This document shows, piece after piece, positions 59,349 through 64,000 of a stretch of DNA of 64,000 bases. Below the pieces are notes generated by a model, which worked only from the letters and a program-made list of their open reading frames with translations, was not told the DNA's origin and made no database searches. A program made the translations under genes and the position numbers. The stretch's first letter is position 1. Each line of letters opens with the position of its first letter. This DNA is from Candidatus Protochlamydia phocaeensis (GTDB lineage: Bacteria; Chlamydiota; Chlamydiia; Chlamydiales; Parachlamydiaceae), in the NCBI RefSeq assembly GCF_001545115.1, contig NZ_FCNU01000032.1, positions 186,001-250,000 of the forward strand, in the 5' to 3' direction.

Positions 59349-60950
59349 TTAAAATTGTCTAACAAAAGTTTTACTCAACTCTTGCATGGCAACAGGAGGA
59401 GAGACAGGAAGAACGGGAATACGAGGCTCCTGAATATTAATCGCCCGGTTGTTGCCGACATTCAATCCCCAGAAAAACCAGGAAATTAAGGACAACGCAT
59501 ACAAAGCATCAGAATCGCCATCCAATTGCTCATCGCCAATATCGACTTTGGTTGTCAAATACTGAAAAAAAACGGACAAAGCCAGTGCGGAATGGATCAA
59601 GCGAAAGTTGAGCTCATTATGCAGGCGATTATGGCCTTGGGGACGCCCCTTTTTAGCAATCAAATCTGTGAATACAAAAGAAGATAGCGTCGTGATCAAA
59701 AGAACGACAATCGCATAATCGACCCGGGGAATATTCGTTGCTGCAGCCCAGCCCATAAAGCCTACCATAGCGGAAAAAAAGCCTATTGAAGGCAGATATG
59801 TCTTTGCCACGCCTTTGATTCGTTGGCAAAGCGTAGGAAGCTGTCCGCCATTTTCCGGATAAGCAACCGCATGAAACCTTGAGCTCAAGTTTTCAAATTC
59901 CCTGCGAGCCAAGAAAAGATCCGCTCCATATATCCCTCCTACGCACATCTTGTTGAGGTAGTCAGTCCATGTATTCGGCGGAATTTCTACCGATAAGCAC
60001 GCTCCAATTAGCACGGGAGCAGAAAGGATTCCGATATTTTTTATAACGCGCATGGCTTTTAGGACTATCGAGGGCTCTTGTGAAATTAACTGTTGAAGAT
60101 GCCTGCTCTCAATTGCTTCTTTTTTATCATCAAACAGCCTAGCAATCATCTCCCCGACAACGCTGCCCGAAAACAAGGCAATCAGATCCTGATAAAAACC
60201 TATTTTTCCCAAATCCCCTTTACCAAGATATCCCTCAAGCAGGGTGAAGTTCAACACGGTCAGACTAAGCGCAGTAGTTGCTAGTGCCGTCATCCACATT
60301 TTGGAGGCGCGGGAATAATTCCGGGTATTAAATCCCAAAGTGGGAAGGATTTCTCCTTGATTCGGAGGAACGTGAGAGACAAATAGCTCGGATTGATCCA
60401 TTGAAAGAAGAGCGAGGATATCTTTCATTTGCAAAGCGCCCAATGTCCATACAAACGGCACGGCAAATAGCTTCATTTGCTCCTGGGGTGCTAGATTCAA
60501 GTAAACTTGACTGCCTGCCAGAATGGCTTCATAAGACCAGGCGTTAATCCATTCATTGGCTTTTTTTCGCGCTTTTGCAGGCAATAGCATATGCCCAAAC
60601 GAAGCACAAGATGCCCCATTGGCCAATGCCTCCAGAGATAGGCCTTTCACATTGTGAGATCCAAGACTTTCTCTCACTAAAAAATAAGTCGTCAGGGCAA
60701 ATACGCCTGATGTGAGAGCTAATCCCATCACCCTTGCTGCCATTTTGCGGTCACAGCGGGAAAGAAGCCCTCGCTTCTTGTCTTCTATTTGTGAGGGATT
60801 ATTTAAAGCAGATGCCAATGGAACGATCTCGTCATCTATAGGGATAGTTTCGCCCCAAAATTCCTCCGTAGGAATAGGCCCGCCCCATAATTCATCCGTG
60901 AAATGGGTATGAATAGAACTAAGATCAGGGCTGCTAGCTGATGCTTGCAT
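59349..60950 (-). CDS. Polytopic membrane protein of unknown function
   Basis: 533 residues. A soluble N-terminus of about 70 residues holds a repeated motif (ELWGGPIPTEEFWGETIPID), then roughly ten to twelve hydrophobic segments, e.g. VMGLALTSGVFALTTYFLV, MTALATTALSLTVLNFTLL, IGILSAPVLIGACLSVEIPP, TYLPSIGFFSAMVGFMGWAA and VDYAIVVLLITTLSSFVFTD. No transporter signature was recognised. The Ser/Pro-rich N-terminus would be cytoplasmic. Possibly an inclusion-membrane or inner-membrane protein; unknown. Confidence 0.72.
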   Translation of the reverse strand: MQASASSPDLSSIHTHFTDELWGGPIPTEEFWGETIPIDDEIVPLASALNNPSQIEDKKRGLLSRCDRKMAARVMGLALTSGVFALTTYFLVRESLGSHNVKGLSLEALANGASCASFGHMLLPAKARKKANEWINAWSYEAILAGSQVYLNLAPQEQMKLFAVPFVWTLGALQMKDILALLSMDQSELFVSHVPPNQGEILPTLGFNTRNYSRASKMWMTALATTALSLTVLNFTLLEGYLGKGDLGKIGFYQDLIALFSGSVVGEMIARLFDDKKEAIESRHLQQLISQEPSIVLKAMRVIKNIGILSAPVLIGACLSVEIPPNTWTDYLNKMCVGGIYGADLFLARREFENLSSRFHAVAYPENGGQLPTLCQRIKGVAKTYLPSIGFFSAMVGFMGWAAATNIPRVDYAIVVLLITTLSSFVFTDLIAKKGRPQGHNRLHNELNFRLIHSALALSVFFQYLTTKVDIGDEQLDGDSDALYALSLISWFFWGLNVGNNRAINIQEPRIPVLPVSPPVAMQELSKTFVRQF

Positions 60951-61020
60951 AAGCGTTCCTTAGAATAATCGATTTCGGTTGTTTTTTAGCGCGTCTACTT
61001 TTTATTTTCTAGCTGGGGCG

Positions 61021-61108
61021 ATATTAAGACCGCTAATGACCGGGATTCGAGTTCTTGTCTTAGGAAGAAAATCATCTCAAATCCAAGTTATTAGGAATTT
61101 AATATATC
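61021..61108. repeat. Family A repeat, compact copy
   Basis: GACCGCTAATGACCGGGATT with CGAGTTCTTGTC, and AGAAAATCATCTCAAATCCA with AGTTATTAGGAATTTAATA. The inner hairpin is nearly absent, leaving the two inverted ends side by side. Confidence 0.7.
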
Positions 61109-61121
61109 CCTCTAAAAGGCA

Positions 61122-61523
61122 TTACGCCTTTTCTTGTCGGATCGCATAAGGCATCATGTTTTTTGCATTTGCATTTCCGCTAGGCCCAGGTCCAAAATGA
61201 ATGGCCCTTTTATTATTGGGGCCTGGCCCAAAATGAATCATCGCCTGATCACTCGGCCCTGGACCAAAATGGATTTGACGCATAGATCGTCTCTCGGATT
61301 TCAACCCAACGGGGCTTGCATGGGATTGCGCTTTATCCAGAGATCTATACGCCACTTTCTTCCTATCTTGCTGGGTCGATAGGCGCTTTGCCAATCGATG
61401 GCTGAATGAATGTGCTGGAGAGCGCTTTTCAGCAGCTTCTAAAGTCGGTCCGCTCAGAGACGTCAATGAAAGGATAATAAATAGAGCAGAAAAAATTTTG
61501 AATCGACCATGGGAAAAAAACAT
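61122..61523 (-). CDS. Small secreted protein with three IHFGPGP repeats
   Basis: 133 residues. Signal peptide (FSALFIILSLTSLSGPTLEA, cleavage near EA/A), a basic middle (HRLAKRLSTQQDRKKVAYRS) and three near-perfect 12-13-residue units: IHFGPGPSDQAM, IHFGPGPNNKRA and IHFGPGPSGNAN. The units are separated by variable residues. Very basic overall. The layout recalls precursors that are cut into several similar peptides or short repeat adhesins, but no processing enzyme is next to it. I know no family with this motif. Confidence 0.72.
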   Translation of the reverse strand: MFFSHGRFKIFSALFIILSLTSLSGPTLEAAEKRSPAHSFSHRLAKRLSTQQDRKKVAYRSLDKAQSHASPVGLKSERRSMRQIHFGPGPSDQAMIHFGPGPNNKRAIHFGPGPSGNANAKNMMPYAIRQEKA

Positions 61524-61660
61524 AGCAACCTCTTTTTTAAAACTGATGCGACATCATATGGATTTTTACAAAAATTTCAAATTGTTTCTATATTTTGGAG
61601 GATTTCTTAAAGAGTGTATTAAATGGAATGGCATAGATAAGAAAGCCACATGAGTGGCAC

Positions 61661-61789
61661 ATGGGCAGTAGTCATTTTAGGACAGCGGATGTGGCCGAAT
61701 CCAAATCGTTAGATAAACTCATGGCTTTGGCCGAACAAGAAAAAAACGCTATTCTTTCTTTCAATGAAAGAAAAAAGAGCTGTAATTAA
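61661..61789 (+). CDS. Possible 42-residue protein
   Basis: Open frame from ATG at 61661 to TAA at 61789 in an otherwise empty 286-bp gap. Translation begins GSSHFRTADVAESKSLDKLM and ends NERKKSC N; hydrophilic, helical. No good ribosome site. The inverted TTCTTTC/GAAAGAA pairing at its end may instead be part of a terminator for the minus-strand genes. Confidence 0.25.
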   Translation: MGSSHFRTADVAESKSLDKLMALAEQEKNAILSFNERKKSCN

Positions 61790-61809
61790 CCCCTCTGATG
61801 AGGCTTTAA

Positions 61810-62568
61810 TTAAGGTTCTTCGGCAATTTTGAGAGGCTTAAAATCTGGCAAGTAATCGCAAGCGGTCAAGTAATAGCGGATGCCATGATGGGTTCCAAAT
61901 AACTGCAAATGGGATTTGACGTTATGAAGATGGCCAAATACACAGATTTGAACGCCATATTTCTCCAATAAGCGTGTGGCTTCCGTCTCTTGCAAGTTAG
62001 GCCCGATAGGAGGATAGTGCGTCATGGCGATGCGTAATTTAGCATCTGGAGACATCGCCTTAAGGCTCATCTCTAACCGACCTAATTCCCTTTGATAAAT
62101 TTTTTGGCTCTCTTCAGATTGATCTGTTTCTGTTAATTTTTTTACGCAAGCATGCTCTTGAAAATTGATGATGGCATCAAAGCTTAATTGGGGAATATCC
62201 CATAATCGCGTTCCAGCAATGCTGACGCCTTTCCAGGTGAAGCTGTTATTTTGAATGAGGTGGCAAGAGGCGGGAAGAAAAGACTTGATCTTAGATAGGG
62301 ATCCCCACCAATAGTCATGGTTGCCTTTTAAAAGGACTTTTGTTCCGGGCAAGCGGCCAATCCAATCTAAATCAGGCTGAGCCTCTTCCATACGCAGGGC
62401 CCATGAAATGTCTCCGGGAATTAAGATAAGATCTTCTTCCGAAATATTTTCGCGCCAAGCCTGCTCTATTTTCTCAGTGTATGCTTCCCATTGGGGGCCA
62501 AATACGCTCATGTGCTTATTCGGAACGCCAAAAGACAAATGAAGATCGGCTATTGCCCAGATTGACAT
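61810..62568 (-). CDS. Calcineurin-like metallophosphoesterase
   Basis: 252 residues with the complete dinuclear metal set: IWAIADLHLSFG, LILIPGDISWALRMEEA, VLLKGNHDYWWGS, IAMTHYPPIGPN, ICVFGHLHNVKSHL. Length and motifs fit the COG1768-type predicted phosphohydrolases. 18 bp downstream of glgC on the same strand, so likely co-transcribed, but no link to glycogen is established. No signal peptide. Confidence 0.9.
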   Translation of the reverse strand: MSIWAIADLHLSFGVPNKHMSVFGPQWEAYTEKIEQAWRENISEEDLILIPGDISWALRMEEAQPDLDWIGRLPGTKVLLKGNHDYWWGSLSKIKSFLPASCHLIQNNSFTWKGVSIAGTRLWDIPQLSFDAIINFQEHACVKKLTETDQSEESQKIYQRELGRLEMSLKAMSPDAKLRIAMTHYPPIGPNLQETEATRLLEKYGVQICVFGHLHNVKSHLQLFGTHHGIRYYLTACDYLPDFKPLKIAEEP

Positions 62569-62586
62569 AATGAGTGAAACTTAAAA

Positions 62587-63936
62587 TTAGAGGATGAAGC
62601 CGTCTGGCAGGGTCGCTCCTCGTGGAACAATAATAATGCCATCGCGGATAAAAATATTTTCCCCATTATAATGGGTGAGGTTTTGCTTATTGATGAGCTG
62701 CACTCCGTGACCGATATGGACGTTCTTATCAATGATTGCACGCTTGATCAAGCAATTTTCTCCAATGTGGGGAGCGGGGGGAAGGCGGTGATGATCGCTG
62801 ACCGTTGAAATATAGTAATCATTGCCCATGATATAAGTATCTCGGATAATCGAGCCTTTTCTTATCATTGTCCGTGGCCCTAACAAGCTATGAGTCACCT
62901 CATCCGCTTCGACTATTGCCCCTTCGCAAAGCAGACTTTTATCAATTTGGGTTTGAAAAAATTTAGCGGGCGGAAGATCGTAACGGGAAGTGAAAATGGG
63001 GCGAAGTTCATTATGAAAGCTAAATTTTGGATTAGACTCCGTCAACGCCATATTAGCTTGATAAAACGTTTCAATAGTTCCAATGTCTTCCCAATACCCA
63101 TCATATAAGAAAGCCGCAGCTTGGCCGGATTGAACTTTGGTTGGAATAAGGTGCTTACCAAAATCTTCTCTCGGATCTTTCATAAGGAGATCGACAAGCG
63201 CTTTGCGTTTAAATAAATAAATTCCCATCGAACCGAGATGGTGGCGTTTGCTGGCCGGATTGACGCCTGCCCGTTCCAAGGTTTCGGAAGGACTGCGAAG
63301 TTTTTGCAAAAGCTCTTTTTCTTGAGGCTTTTCATAAAAGTCTGTAATAAAGTCGTTCTCGTTGATTTTTAAAACTCCCATGCGTGTCGCTTCTTGGGCA
63401 GTGACAGGCAGGGCCGCTATGACCACATCGGCATCTGTTTTTTTAGCAAAAAGAACCATCTCTCGGAAATTGATGTTATAAAGCTGATCTCCAGAAAGAA
63501 TAAGGAAATACTCGACGGGGCATTCCAGAAGATAATCCATATTTTGCCGAACCGCATCCGCTGTCCCTTGAAACCAATTCTTATGCGTAGGTCTTTGTTC
63601 GGCAGTTAATATCTCAATCATTTCGGAAGCTCTTCCCCCTTGCATATAAGTTTGGAAGATATGGTGATGAAGGGAAGAAGAAAGAAATTGAGTCAGAACA
63701 AAAATCTTATGGCAATCTGCATGAATGGAGTTGGAAATAGGGACATCGATAAGCCGATATTTTCCACCAAAATTGATTGCTGGCTTACAGCGCGTTAACG
63801 TTAAAGGATACAAACGGGTCCCTTCTCCGCCACTTAAGATCAAGCTCGCAACAAGCTTCATATCGACTGATAGAGCAGGGTCTGGAGAATTTGTTCGCCT
63901 AGTCATTAACTGATCGAGCACTGTTAGAGTAGCCAT
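62587..63936 (-). CDS. glgC: Glucose-1-phosphate adenylyltransferase
   Basis: 449 residues. Makes ADP-glucose, the donor for glycogen. ASLILSGGEGTRLYPLTLTR (nucleotide loop), KPAINFGGKYRLIDVPISNS (activator/substrate Lys region), ILSGDQLYNINFREMV, GSMGIYLFKRKALVDLLM, DYWEDIGTIETF-type segment (YWEDIGTIETFYQANMALTE) and a C-terminal left-handed beta-helix (IGENCLIKRAIIDKNVHIGH) are all present. The N-terminal extension before the catalytic domain may be shorter if translation starts at Met11 or Met26. Glycogen genes are a known feature of chlamydiae. Upstream 63937-64000 would hold the promoter. Confidence 0.95.
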   Translation of the reverse strand: MATLTVLDQLMTRRTNSPDPALSVDMKLVASLILSGGEGTRLYPLTLTRCKPAINFGGKYRLIDVPISNSIHADCHKIFVLTQFLSSSLHHHIFQTYMQGGRASEMIEILTAEQRPTHKNWFQGTADAVRQNMDYLLECPVEYFLILSGDQLYNINFREMVLFAKKTDADVVIAALPVTAQEATRMGVLKINENDFITDFYEKPQEKELLQKLRSPSETLERAGVNPASKRHHLGSMGIYLFKRKALVDLLMKDPREDFGKHLIPTKVQSGQAAAFLYDGYWEDIGTIETFYQANMALTESNPKFSFHNELRPIFTSRYDLPPAKFFQTQIDKSLLCEGAIVEADEVTHSLLGPRTMIRKGSIIRDTYIMGNDYYISTVSDHHRLPPAPHIGENCLIKRAIIDKNVHIGHGVQLINKQNLTHYNGENIFIRDGIIIVPRGATLPDGFIL

Positions 63937-64000
63937 ATACTTTGCCGTTCTAATGTATTTTAGACTGAAAATGTTAACCTAGCATACGTCGAATAAAAAA

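Noticed and set aside
1-64000. rRNA, tRNA, insertion sequences, integrase or phage genes
   Set aside because: None could be recognised on either strand; the only mobile-like signals are the small family A and B elements.

Overview
The window reads as part of the chromosome of a Gram-negative, amoeba-associated intracellular bacterium. A Parachlamydia/Protochlamydia-like member of the Chlamydiota is the best guess. This is inferred from gene content (TolC/MacAB-type efflux, F-box plus ankyrin protein, Myb/SANT-like protein, eukaryotic-type PP2C, GlgC, many exported enzymes, long lineage-specific hypothetical proteins); no rRNA, tRNA or housekeeping marker proves it. About 90 percent is coding. 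I see no insertion sequence, prophage, CRISPR array or RNA gene.

Layout. 1-2.8 kb: EmrAB-like drug exporter pair. 3-8.4 kb: a secreted 2H phosphoesterase-like protein, three exported methyltransferase-like proteins and two exported glycosyltransferase-like proteins. 8.5-10.8 kb: RNA-repair pair, a ThpR-archease fusion overlapping rtcB. 10.9-12.3 kb: PP2C phosphatase. 12.4-20.5 kb: galE with a signal peptide, then exported glycosyltransferases including GT92-like, GT11 fucosyltransferase, GT2, GT6 (ABO family) and two unclassified GT-A-like enzymes. 20.7-24.1 kb: rmlACDB operon for dTDP-rhamnose. 24.6-27.4 kb: F-box/ankyrin protein, an AT-rich gap bounded by an inverted pair of repeat elements, and a collagen-like secreted protein. 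27.4-32.3 kb: TolC-MacA-MacB-type tripartite efflux operon. 32.5-38.7 kb: two large GH63-like glucosidase paralogues around a secreted DUF1796 protein. 38.7-41.6 kb: DUF4239 membrane protein, HAD phosphatase, second exported GT11. 41.7-50.3 kb: bat (von Willebrand/TPR) cluster, interrupted by an exported sulfotransferase and small hypothetical genes. 50.7-64 kb: hypothetical protein, coenzyme-B12 ribonucleotide reductase, secreted esterase, Myb-like protein, two large unknown proteins, a small secreted repeat protein, metallophosphoesterase and glgC.

The most striking theme is a set of about fifteen enzymes whose folds are normally cytoplasmic or Golgi-resident (glycosyltransferases, UDP-galactose epimerase, SAM methyltransferases, sulfotransferase) but which each carry an N-terminal Sec-type signal peptide directly joined to the catalytic domain. 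Their donors (UDP-sugars, GDP-fucose, PAPS, SAM) do not normally occur in a bacterial periplasm. I therefore infer that many act outside the cell, for example in the inclusion lumen or on host glycans, as a Golgi-like glycan-decorating toolkit that includes the enzyme families making ABO-type antigens. The cytoplasmic sugar enzymes here (RmlABCD, GlgC) lack signal peptides, so the pattern is not a general N-terminal bias.

Intergenic spaces carry two families of dispersed palindromic elements (called A and B here). Family A has about ten copies with conserved ends and internal hairpins whose sequence differs between copies. Family B has four copies of 80-160 bp. Both resemble MITE- or REP-like elements.
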